Assembly (NCBI GenBank): GCA_049287505.1
Contig: JBAQFY010000202.1
Span: 1-23,779 of the forward strand
Source: NIOZ-UU13 sp049287505
GTDB lineage: Bacteria > Planctomycetota > Phycisphaerae > Sedimentisphaerales > Anaerobacaceae
Length of the DNA: 23,779 bases
Direction: 5' to 3'
In this document: one piece after another, positions 1 to 6,663 of the stretch
Layout: each line of letters begins with the position of its first letter
Numbering within the stretch: position 1 is the stretch's first letter
Translations under genes and position numbers: made by a program
The notes under the pieces: model-generated
The model's database searches: none
Told to the model about the DNA's origin: nothing
The model's input: only the letters and a program-made list of their open reading frames with translations

Positions 1-445
1 ACCAGCTTTCGTGCCTGAATTCAAAAATGGCAGGTCGCTTCTTTGGAAGGAGCTTGATAAAACTTTCAAGCAGGTCGAGGTCCTGGTGCAGACTCGGCGG
101 GAGTTGATACAGAACAGGGCCGAGGTTTCTTTTCAAGATGTCGATTCTTTCGAAGAAACGCTGCAGCGGTTCGGAGACATCTTTTAACTTCTTGATATGG
201 GTTATGTATCGGTTGGCTTTTACAGCGTAGAGAAAGCCTTTGGGGGCAAGTTTGTGCCATCTCTTTACAGATTCGGTTTTCGGAAGATGGTAGAAGGTGT
301 TGTTGATTTCCACGGTATCGAAATGCTGTGCGTAGTGCTCGAACCATTTGCTCTTCGGCAGCTCAGCGGGATAGAACAGCTCCTTCCAGTGGTCGTAATA
401 CCATCCTGAAGTGCCAATTCGAATATCGCAGTCCACTTTGCTCAT
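1..445 (-). CDS. DUF72 (YecE-like) family protein, C-terminal part beyond the window
   Basis: The reading frame opens at ATG 445-443 (MSKVDCDIRIGTSGWYYDHW) and is still open at base 1, giving about 148 residues; the rest lies outside the window. The opening IGTSGWYYDHWKELFYP, then DTVEINNTFYHLPK and AVKANRYITHIKKL, and FEFRHESW at the edge, are the usual succession of conserved blocks in DUF72/YecE proteins. These are TIM-barrel proteins of unknown reaction and are typically about 230-280 residues, so about half is visible. No clear Shine-Dalgarno precedes the ATG. It has no same-strand neighbour within 500 bases. The family assignment is firm; the function is unknown. Confidence 0.85.
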   Translation of the reverse strand, partial: MSKVDCDIRIGTSGWYYDHWKELFYPAELPKSKWFEHYAQHFDTVEINNTFYHLPKTESVKRWHKLAPKGFLYAVKANRYITHIKKLKDVSEPLQRFFERIDILKRNLGPVLYQLPPSLHQDLDLLESFIKLLPKKRPAIFEFRHESW

Positions 446-526
446 AGATGATATTTTAACATTTTGAATGGTTTTGAAAACGGTTATAATTTGTTATAGC
501 CGGTATTGTAGAAAACATCGTAAATC

Positions 527-640
527 GTCATTTCGAGCGAGCCAAAGGCGAGCCGAGAAAACTGTTTTTTTAATAGATTTCTCCACTTCGCCCCCGTGCT
601 TTCTTGCGAAAGCAAGAACGGGTGCTTCGGTCGAAATGAC
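527..640. repeat. 114-bp palindromic intergenic repeat (MITE/REP-like)
   Basis: The segment is bounded by perfect 10-bp inverted ends, GTCATTTCGA (527-536) and TCGAAATGAC (631-640). Inside it is a 7-bp hairpin TTCTTGC-GAAA-GCAAGAA (601-618) closed by a GAAA tetraloop. It fills most of the gap between the DUF72 gene and the DUF2905 gene and has no convincing reading frame. Ends of this kind are seen on short non-autonomous repeats scattered in many bacterial genomes. Whether it is mobile cannot be told from one copy. Confidence 0.6.
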
Positions 641-680
641 TTAGGGTCTTGCTTATAAAGCAAACTGATATAGGAATAAA

Positions 681-920
681 TTGAATAATATGGATTTTGG
701 TCCACAACAAATCGGTAAGTGGTTAATCGCAGCGGGAGGTATTATTGTTCTGCTGGGCGTAATTGTAATTGTGCTTGGGCGAGTCGGCTTGTTTAAGCTG
801 CCCGGCGATTTGCAATTCGGCTCCAAGAACTGGCGGATTTATTTTCCAATAGCAAGCTGCATACTCATCTCGATTATCCTGACGCTCATCCTGTGGCTTA
901 TCAATTATTTCCGTCGTTGA
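681..920 (+). CDS. DUF2905 family small membrane protein
   Basis: This 79-residue protein has two hydrophobic segments, about residues 12-33 (GKWLIAAGGIIVLLGVIVIV) and 52-75 (YFPIASCILISIILTLILW). They flank the loop GRVGLFKLPGDLQFGSKNWR, whose LPGD motif is the signature of DUF2905. Members are short two-helix membrane proteins with no known reaction. The TTG at 681 has AGGA five bases upstream; the ATG at 690 has no ribosome site at a useful distance, so TTG is preferred. It is convergent with the lipoprotein gene, with 32 bases between. A diverged copy of its last 26 codons recurs at 8159-8236. Confidence 0.85.
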   Translation: MNNMDFGPQQIGKWLIAAGGIIVLLGVIVIVLGRVGLFKLPGDLQFGSKNWRIYFPIASCILISIILTLILWLINYFRR

Positions 921-952
921 AGTAGGGTATTATAGTGTTGCCGGGTGTACTT

Positions 953-1489
953 TTAAGGTTGCTCGGGCGGCTCGACATTTTCCTGCTGTTCCTCAACAGC
1001 TCCTTGTTGCTGGTCGATTATCTTCTGAAGCTCCTCAATGGTTACTTGTTGTTCTGCAATAGTCCTTTCCTGGTTCTCGATAACCAGCTCAAGCTCCTTA
1101 ATGTCTTTTTGGAGTATCCCCGCACTTTGGGCTTGCTCGTTTAACTGGGCGGTCAGGATTGTGATTTTTTCTTGTGCTTTTTCTGCTGCAGCAATCGCAA
1201 TGTCTCGCTCCCCGACAAGTGGCTCGGCCTGCTTTTGAAGCACGTTGCGGGTTTCCTTAAACGCTTCCAGCTCCTCCTTTAGGTCGGCTATTTCGCTTTT
1301 GGCCCTGGTTAAATCAGCCGTGACTTTGGCCAACGACATTCTGGCCTCCGCAGCTTCTGCGAGGGCTTTTTTCTTCTCCCCATCATTCTCACAACCCATA
1401 AGAGCCAGCGAACAAGCCAACACAGTTAGAAATCTCACCAGCCGTGACGAGCTAACAGCTCGGCAGGATGTCAGTATGCTTCTTGTCAT
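953..1489 (-). CDS. coiled-coil lipoprotein
   Basis: A 178-residue protein. The N-terminus has a basic region, a hydrophobic stretch (RFLTVLACSLAL) and the lipobox LMGC with the lipid-acceptor Cys at residue 33, so it should be an envelope-anchored lipoprotein. Residues 37-165 are almost continuous heptad-like helix rich in Glu, Lys, Ala and Gln (EELEAFKETRNVLQKQ, IEELQKIIDQQQG), and the tail is Pro/Gln/Glu-rich. The ATG at 1489 is chosen because GGA lies eight bases upstream and the signal peptide then starts correctly; a longer frame to 1585 would run into the previous gene. It is the last gene of a minus-strand train, 31 bases after the deoxyhypusine-synthase-like gene. A perfect palindrome (1448-1462) encodes part of the signal peptide n-region. 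No specific family is recognised. Confidence 0.75.
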   Translation of the reverse strand: MTRSILTSCRAVSSSRLVRFLTVLACSLALMGCENDGEKKKALAEAAEARMSLAKVTADLTRAKSEIADLKEELEAFKETRNVLQKQAEPLVGERDIAIAAAEKAQEKITILTAQLNEQAQSAGILQKDIKELELVIENQERTIAEQQVTIEELQKIIDQQQGAVEEQQENVEPPEQP

Positions 1490-1520
1490 ATCTATGTTCC
1501 TTTCTCTTTCCTGAAAATGA

Positions 1521-2537
1521 TTATTCAAAAATCTTATTCCATTTTCTTTCCCATCTGCCTTCCCAGCCTCGCACGTGATATACATAGCTGATTATTAAAG
1601 GCAAAACGGAGGTGGCCTCGGCATAAACCATCTGTTCATAAACAGTATCAACCTTGCCCCACGAGGAGGCTTCCTTCAGAGTAGAGCTTGAGCAGGCTCC
1701 ATCTCTAACGTCAGCGACTGTAATCTGGACAGCGTATTTGTGCATATTTGTTGGTTTTCCCAAAACTTTGGCACAGACAACTGTATCCTGGGCGAAATTC
1801 TTGGGCACGCCGCCCCCGATTATCAACAATCCTGAAACAGGGGATTTTATTTTAATCTCCGTCAGCTCCCTAAAATCCTTTATCGAGTCAATAGAAATAT
1901 GGCTTTCCTCGTTTTCGGTCTGATGCATTACTAAGCCGAAACCCGCACTCGAGTCTGAAAAAGCAGGGCAAAATATTGGCACATCATTTTCATATGCTAC
2001 TTGCACTAAAGAATCCGGTTTTTCTGCGTTGTTAATGAGATACTTGCCCATCTCTTTGATAAATTCCCTTGAAGAATAAGGTCCTGGGGCGAGTGAATCG
2101 GCTATTTCTTTTATAGTGTTGTCGCAGACCTGCAGCTGCTCTTCATCAATGAAAGTGTCATAGATTCTGTCGATATAGAGCTCTCTTAACTTTCTGTCAT
2201 CAACAAATGGGCTGCCTTTATAATGCTTAAAACCTAAAGCCTCGAAAAAATCCATATCAACGATGGAAGCCCCTGTAGCCACTATCACATCAATCATATT
2301 GTGCCTGACCATATCGACATAAATCTGCATGCACCCTGCGGCGCTGGTACTGCCTGCTATACATAAAATGATTGTACATTCGTCATCGCTTATCATTCGA
2401 TTAAGGATATCTGCTGCTCTTGCTGTGTCTCTTGCTGTAAAAGACATATCATTCATAGCTTCGATTATTTCTGTCGAATCAAAAGATTTTATGTCGATAT
2501 GCTTTACAGCATCTTTTAGAAAATCGTTCTTTTCCAT
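1521..2537 (-). CDS. deoxyhypusine synthase family protein (polyamine aminobutyl transferase)
   Basis: This 338-residue protein belongs to the deoxyhypusine synthase (DHS) family, NAD-dependent enzymes that move an aminobutyl group from spermidine or putrescine to an amine. Visible are the NAD-binding-type segments VIVATGASIVDMDFFEALG (85-103) and IIGGGVPKNF (239-248), and the signature EASSWGK (289-295), whose Lys295 matches the lysine that forms the covalent imine in DHS. Bacteria lack eIF5A, so protein hypusination is not expected. With a putrescine-making pair directly upstream, a free polyamine such as homospermidine is the more likely product. That is inference. GGAGG lies five bases before the ATG, and only one base separates it from the agmatinase stop codon. 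Confidence 0.88.
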   Translation of the reverse strand: MEKNDFLKDAVKHIDIKSFDSTEIIEAMNDMSFTARDTARAADILNRMISDDECTIILCIAGSTSAAGCMQIYVDMVRHNMIDVIVATGASIVDMDFFEALGFKHYKGSPFVDDRKLRELYIDRIYDTFIDEEQLQVCDNTIKEIADSLAPGPYSSREFIKEMGKYLINNAEKPDSLVQVAYENDVPIFCPAFSDSSAGFGLVMHQTENEESHISIDSIKDFRELTEIKIKSPVSGLLIIGGGVPKNFAQDTVVCAKVLGKPTNMHKYAVQITVADVRDGACSSSTLKEASSWGKVDTVYEQMVYAEATSVLPLIISYVYHVRGWEGRWERKWNKIFE

Positions 2538-2538
2538 T

Positions 2539-3393
2539 TCAGCCTCCGAATTTGTAGCTCAGCAGTTTATAAATGAGCTTTGCGGCCATAAAGTCAGGAG
2601 CCTTATTTCTGTCATCCGGGCACAGCTCCACAACGTCAAAGCCCACGACATTTTTTTTATCAGAAACTGCTTTTAGTAACGCCAAAACATCATACCACAG
2701 CAATCCCCCCGGTTCAGGTGTTCCGGTGGAAGGCATTATAGACGGGTCAAAGACATCCAGGTCTATGGTTATATAAACATTATCCGAAAGATTGGAAATG
2801 ACCTTTTTAATCCAATCCGTGTTGTTATAGATATCTTCTGCAAAAAACGTGCGGTTCTTGTCCATAGAATCTTTTTCGGTAGAATCCATACTTCTGATAC
2901 CTACCTGAACCACCGGGCAGGACTCTTTAATTCTGGCCATAACGCAGGCGTTATTATATATTGAACCATTATATTCTTCTCTTAAATCCGCATGGGCATC
3001 TAATTGTAACACAGTAAGATTCACAAAGTGTTTTGCATGAGCCTTGACAGAACCAATACTGACCGAGTGTTCTCCGCCTATAACGACAGTAAATTTGTTT
3101 TTTTCGAGATAATACCGAACGGTTCCATTAGTCGCGTCAATCATCTCCCTGGTAGTAATCCCTCCGGTGATGGCATCTTCGGTATATATACCTTTTTTAT
3201 AAACTTCTGAACGGGTCTCTATATCATATAGCTCCATATTGGCTGATGCTTCTATTATTGCCCCGGGGCCTTTGTCAGCACCTTTTATCCAGGTGCTTGT
3301 TCCATCGTAGGCAACAGGAATGATGACTATGCCTGCATTTTCCGGGTCAGAATATTCTTCGGGTAAATACCCAAAATTGATTGTTTCTTTCAT
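2539..3393 (-). CDS. speB: agmatinase (ureohydrolase family)
   Basis: A 284-residue ureohydrolase of normal length. The binuclear manganese site is complete: GGEHS (106-110), DAHAD (132-136) and DLDVFDP (211-217). The PSTGTPEPGGL block after the last motif and FDVVELCPDDR near the C-terminus are also typical. Agmatinase hydrolyses agmatine to putrescine and urea in the cytoplasm. Arginase, formiminoglutamase or guanidinobutyrase remain possible by sequence alone. The gene for an agmatine-producing decarboxylase lies 27 bases upstream and makes agmatinase the best reading. Its stop codon is one base from the next ATG, so translation is probably coupled. The ribosome site before ATG 3393 is weak (GGGA about 11 bases away). 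Confidence 0.9.
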   Translation of the reverse strand: MKETINFGYLPEEYSDPENAGIVIIPVAYDGTSTWIKGADKGPGAIIEASANMELYDIETRSEVYKKGIYTEDAITGGITTREMIDATNGTVRYYLEKNKFTVVIGGEHSVSIGSVKAHAKHFVNLTVLQLDAHADLREEYNGSIYNNACVMARIKESCPVVQVGIRSMDSTEKDSMDKNRTFFAEDIYNNTDWIKKVISNLSDNVYITIDLDVFDPSIMPSTGTPEPGGLLWYDVLALLKAVSDKKNVVGFDVVELCPDDRNKAPDFMAAKLIYKLLSYKFGG

Positions 3394-3420
3394 GACATGT
3401 AAATCCCATCAACAACATAT

Positions 3421-3972
3421 TCAATCAAACAAAAACATTGCTAACGCTACAGTAGTTGTCCACAGACCTTCCTGTCCTTTGGCGGTTTGAGTGATATTGG
3501 TTGTTTTAATAAACATCCCGCTTGATTTATATGCCTGCTCTTTTTCCGACCAGGCAGTGTCAGGATCAAGCTCCATCCCCAAAGTCGTCCCTAACATACC
3601 GGCTGCCAAATCTTCAGCCAAATCTCCCGCCTGCTGGCTATTCATGCCATGTCCGTGTACCTCGCTCAGATATCCCCATTGGCTGTTGTCTTTAGGAATA
3701 GCAACTCCTACTGAGGAGGCAACCAACCTTCCGTGTTCATTCGTATCGGCTCGGGCTATCACGCAATAACATATTTGGCCCGGTATCAGTGTTTTCAACC
3801 CATTTTCGCGGCTGATAATTTTGCATTTGGGCGGCAGAATCGAGGAGACCTGTACCAGGTTTTGTTGAGCTACACCTGCCGCTCGCAGTGCCTGTTCGAA
3901 AGATTTCAGTTGATACTTATGCCGGCCAACTCCTTTAGTTAAAAACACTCTGGTGGGAACAAGGTTATTCAT
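3421..3972 (-). CDS. pdaD: pyruvoyl-dependent arginine decarboxylase
   Basis: A 183-residue protein of the PvlArgDC family, the type first known from methanogenic archaea and Chlamydia. The proenzyme cleaves itself between two serines in VSSILPP (42-48); Ser44 would become the pyruvoyl group. GVGRHKYQLKSFEQAL at the start, PGQICYCVIAR (64-74) and YLSEVHGHG (101-109), with the likely proton-donor Glu104, are the other family blocks. The reaction is arginine to agmatine plus CO2. AAGGAG sits six bases before the ATG. It is the first of three tightly packed polyamine genes and lies 54 bases downstream of the kinase gene on the same strand. Confidence 0.92.
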   Translation of the reverse strand: MNNLVPTRVFLTKGVGRHKYQLKSFEQALRAAGVAQQNLVQVSSILPPKCKIISRENGLKTLIPGQICYCVIARADTNEHGRLVASSVGVAIPKDNSQWGYLSEVHGHGMNSQQAGDLAEDLAAGMLGTTLGMELDPDTAWSEKEQAYKSSGMFIKTTNITQTAKGQEGLWTTTVALAMFLFD

Positions 3973-4026
3973 TTAACGCTCCTTTATTTTAATTTTGTTT
4001 CTTCGGTAAATCTGATTGATAAACTA

Positions 4027-5343
4027 TTATGGTCTTAAGTCCTGTTTGCACCAGGGACAGTAGTTCCAAAAATCGGAATCTATGGACCATCCGCACCGGC
4101 CGCAGATTTCAGGGAAAAGCCGAATCCGCCAAGGCTGACGAACTTTACGATGACACCATGGACAATAGCGCATAAAACGCATAAGTTTGCCATCACAGTA
4201 TTTGCATAGGGCGTGATAATATACGCCCGCTGAGCGAATAGAACTTGGCGAATCTAATCCTGGCCCATAACACCACGGACAGAATCTCCATTCAGGCAGA
4301 ACGCCTTTATGGCAGCGAGGGCAAATATGAGTGAATTGGCTTCGAGTATCAAAGCGATTCTTTTCACTACCGCACCAAGGGCACAATTGCATTGTTTCTG
4401 CTATAGGCTCATCACAGTTGACACACCTGAAAATGGCGTTGAAAAGTCTGCCATACCGCTTGACAAAAGCTTCACGCCTTACCTTATGCCAGTCGCTTTC
4501 TTTCTGTTCTGTTACTTTCAAAGCCTTTTGGTGACTTTTGGGCAAGGCCTTAATCATTGCGGCCAGCATTTTACCGGCGTTGGCAAAACGCTGCTCAGGA
4601 ACAATCAACAAAGATTTTCTGATAAAACTCACGAAGGCTAAATTGGTTCTTTCACGAAGGCGCTCATAACCTCGAAACGGCCAATTGAAAGGCCATCGCG
4701 GCAGAATTCCAGTGATATATTCATAAAGTATTAATCCAACGGAAAAACAATCACTGCGATAGGTAGGACGACCATAAGCTTGTTCAGGAGCAACGTATCC
4801 GGGGGTTCCAAAATCATCAACAGTTTTCATCCGTCTTTTGAACTCCAAGGATATCCCAAAATCTCCCAATGCTATTCGTTTATCTGGAAATATAAATATA
4901 TTACCTGGAGTCACATCACAGTGTACAATATGATTGTTGTGTGCGTAGGCAAGCCCTTCAAGAACCTGGATGATGATTGATGTTATTCGTCTAAAGGACA
5001 TGGGTTTGGAATGGTCGTCTAAAGTACCCGTTGATAATTCTGTTGCAAGTATCATATGCTCGTTGATAATATCAGCATTTTTGACCGACAGTATATTGGG
5101 GTGACGCAACTTGGAAACTGCCCGGACCTCCCGTAACAAAATCTCATTATCACGCCTGCCAATAATATCTGCCAAAGGTATTTTTAAAGCGACCCAGATA
5201 CCCTCTACGCGGTCCCTTGCCTCCCAGACTTCACAGTGTCCACCTGTTCCGAGACACTTTTTAAGGCGGTATTTACCAAGGCGGTTGCCGCTTTTAAGGT
5301 ACAAGCCGACACTTTCAGGATTTGATACCTTGTTCGTATTCAT
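4027..5343 (-). CDS. Ser/Thr protein kinase with four C-terminal zinc ribbons
   Basis: A 438-residue protein. Residues 24-268 are a Hanks-type kinase: glycine loop LGTGGHCEV (31-39), Lys54 (VALK), Glu71, catalytic loop HCDVTPGN (141-148), DFG (161-163) and APE (185-187). All catalytic residues are present, but the usual HRD is HCD, so it is a non-RD kinase that may not need loop phosphorylation. Residues 307-432 hold four consecutive two-CxxC knuckle pairs (CVNC/CPWC, CPRC/CPWC, CKYC/CPWC, CGRC/CPWC), each able to bind one zinc. No transmembrane segment or sensor domain is seen, so it is cytoplasmic. It is divergent from the TetR gene and is followed 54 bases on by the polyamine genes. The ribosome site is poor. 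The substrate is unknown. Confidence 0.92.
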   Translation of the reverse strand: MNTNKVSNPESVGLYLKSGNRLGKYRLKKCLGTGGHCEVWEARDRVEGIWVALKIPLADIIGRRDNEILLREVRAVSKLRHPNILSVKNADIINEHMILATELSTGTLDDHSKPMSFRRITSIIIQVLEGLAYAHNNHIVHCDVTPGNIFIFPDKRIALGDFGISLEFKRRMKTVDDFGTPGYVAPEQAYGRPTYRSDCFSVGLILYEYITGILPRWPFNWPFRGYERLRERTNLAFVSFIRKSLLIVPEQRFANAGKMLAAMIKALPKSHQKALKVTEQKESDWHKVRREAFVKRYGRLFNAIFRCVNCDEPIAETMQLCPWCGSEKNRFDTRSQFTHICPRCHKGVLPEWRFCPWCYGPGLDSPSSIRSAGVYYHALCKYCDGKLMRFMRYCPWCHRKVRQPWRIRLFPEICGRCGWSIDSDFWNYCPWCKQDLRP

Positions 5344-5425
5344 CCAGCCAATTATTTCCTTTTGACCTATAGTTTACTCGAACTAAATTAAAATAATAAT
5401 ATTTTTGCAAAAGTCAAATTTTTTA

Positions 5426-5459
5426 TTGACCATTCGGTCAAAACTGACTATATGGTCAG
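5426..5459 (+). promoter_or_regulatory. paired TetR-type operators overlapping a promoter
   Basis: Two 16-bp palindromes of the same design stand in tandem with centres 18 bp apart: TTGACCATTCGGTCAA (5426-5441, perfect arms) and CTGACTATATGGTCAG (5444-5459, five-base arms). The shared form nTGACyATwyGGTCAr is typical of TetR-family sites. The same bases form a promoter: -35 TTGACC at 5426 and -10-like TATATG at 5449, 17 bp apart. A start near 5461 would give a leader of about 38 bases to ATG 5499. This arrangement fits direct autorepression and could also affect the divergent kinase gene. Confidence 0.75.
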
Positions 5460-5498
5460 AATATGAGTGTGAAGATGCTGAGAACCGAGAAGGCCCGG

Positions 5499-6095
5499 AT
5501 GCAGAAAAGAGTTAAGAGTACTCGAAAGAAACTTAAAGAAGCCGCCTTAAATATTTTTACTGAAAAAAGTGTTGACGCTGCAACGGTGGAAGAAATTACA
5601 GAGAAAGCCGGCCTGGGCAAGGGAACGCTTTACCGGCATTTTTCGGATAAAGAGGAGATTGTTATTACGCTGGTGGAAGAGGCGATAGAGCATTTGATTG
5701 AACGTATCCGTTCATACGATTGTGAGCCCGAAAACCTGGAGGATATGTTAGAGCATTTATTGAATGCTCACTATGAGTTTTCCGTTGATTCAAAAGAGGA
5801 ATTTATGCTGCTCTTCCAGGGAAAGTTATTGCTAAAACTTGAGTTTGAAGCTTTGGAAGAATTAGAGGAGCCTTATTTGCGTTATTTAGAAGAGATTGAG
5901 AATAAGGTCTCAATATATTTATCCCCCAGAATGGACCCTATAAAAATACGCAGATTGGCCTGCGCAGTGGCGGGATTTGTTTTTGGATTTTTCTCATTTG
6001 CTATGATTGGTATGACTCCAGGTGAAATCGAGACAAGCGTCAAGCCGCTTAGGCGGGTTTTTGTAAGAAGTTTATGTGCATTTCTTGGGCGATAA
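5499..6095 (+). CDS. TetR/AcrR family transcriptional regulator
   Basis: From ATG 5499 the protein has 198 residues. The N-terminus carries the TetR helix-turn-helix: KLKEAALNIFTEKSVDAATVEEITEKAGLGKGTLYRHFSDKEEIV, with the AGLGKGTLYRHF recognition helix. The C-terminal part is helical with a hydrophobic stretch (AGFVFGFFSFAMIGM), as in many ligand-binding TetR cores; the ligand is unknown. An in-frame ATG at 5463 would add 12 residues, but it touches the operator and would be leaderless. At 5499 an AAGG lies five bases upstream, so that start is preferred. Two operators directly upstream point to autorepression. The next gene begins 27 bases after the stop. Confidence 0.9.
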   Translation: MQKRVKSTRKKLKEAALNIFTEKSVDAATVEEITEKAGLGKGTLYRHFSDKEEIVITLVEEAIEHLIERIRSYDCEPENLEDMLEHLLNAHYEFSVDSKEEFMLLFQGKLLLKLEFEALEELEEPYLRYLEEIENKVSIYLSPRMDPIKIRRLACAVAGFVFGFFSFAMIGMTPGEIETSVKPLRRVFVRSLCAFLGR

Positions 6096-6122
6096 TCACT
6101 GCTCATTAATGTTTTTAGGAAA

Positions 6123-6656
6123 ATGACAACTCTCTCAAAAGGTTATAAACCATTTGTGAACTGCCGAATTTATATGACAAATGAAAAAACGAACAAAAGT
6201 GGGCTAACACCCGAAGAAATAAAAGAATTCAAAGCCTTATTGTTGGCGAAGTTAGACGAAATATTGGATAACGTAATTTGTATGGAAGAGGAGTCGCTAC
6301 GAAAGCCAAGGACTGATTTATCAAATTTGCCGTTTCATATGGCTGATGCGGGTACGGATACTTATGAGCTTGAAAATACCCTTGGGTTGATGGATAGCGA
6401 AAGAAAGCTGCTTAAGGAAATTGAAGATGCACTCGGTCGTATCGAGAACGGCACGTACGGAATTTGTGAGGGCAGCAACGAACCCATCCCCAAGGAACGA
6501 TTGAAAGCAATTCCGTGGGCTCGATATTGTGTTGCTTTTGCCAGCCTGTTAGAGAAAGGTCTCGTGGCCAAAGAAGATTCCTTTGATGAATCGGGTTATG
6601 ATTACGAGACCAAAGAAGGGCAAGATGATGACTTCGACAATTTTACGGACGAGTAA
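6123..6656 (+). CDS. DksA/TraR-like protein with degenerate zinc finger
   Basis: A helical N-terminal half (LTPEEIKEFKALLLAKLDEIL, then a long helix to about residue 110) is followed by IENGTYGICEGSNEPIPKERLKAIPWARYCVAF, the DksA/TraR zinc-finger block. DksA proteins bind in the RNA polymerase secondary channel and modulate initiation. Only two of the four expected cysteines remain: the first pair reads CEGS and the second CVAF. Zinc binding is therefore doubtful. The C-terminus is strongly acidic (DDDFDNFTDE). The start is uncertain. ATG 6123 has AGGA only two bases away; ATG 6174 (MTNEKTNKSGLTPEE) gives a more usual N-terminus but has no ribosome site. It follows the TetR gene by 27 bases. 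Confidence 0.8.
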   Translation: MTTLSKGYKPFVNCRIYMTNEKTNKSGLTPEEIKEFKALLLAKLDEILDNVICMEEESLRKPRTDLSNLPFHMADAGTDTYELENTLGLMDSERKLLKEIEDALGRIENGTYGICEGSNEPIPKERLKAIPWARYCVAFASLLEKGLVAKEDSFDESGYDYETKEGQDDDFDNFTDE

Positions 6657-6663
6657 AACGGCT

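Noticed and set aside
484..705. 73-residue minus-strand frame
   Set aside because: Covers the palindromic repeat at 527-640 and overlaps the start of the DUF2905 gene; no coding signature.
1521..2537. true deoxyhypusine synthase acting on eIF5A
   Set aside because: Bacteria have no eIF5A, and the gene sits in a putrescine-forming operon; a free-amine substrate is more likely.
5463..5498. upstream ATG of the TetR gene
   Set aside because: It lies three bases after the operator and about two bases after the predicted transcript start; ATG 5499 has a ribosome site. Leaderless use cannot be excluded.
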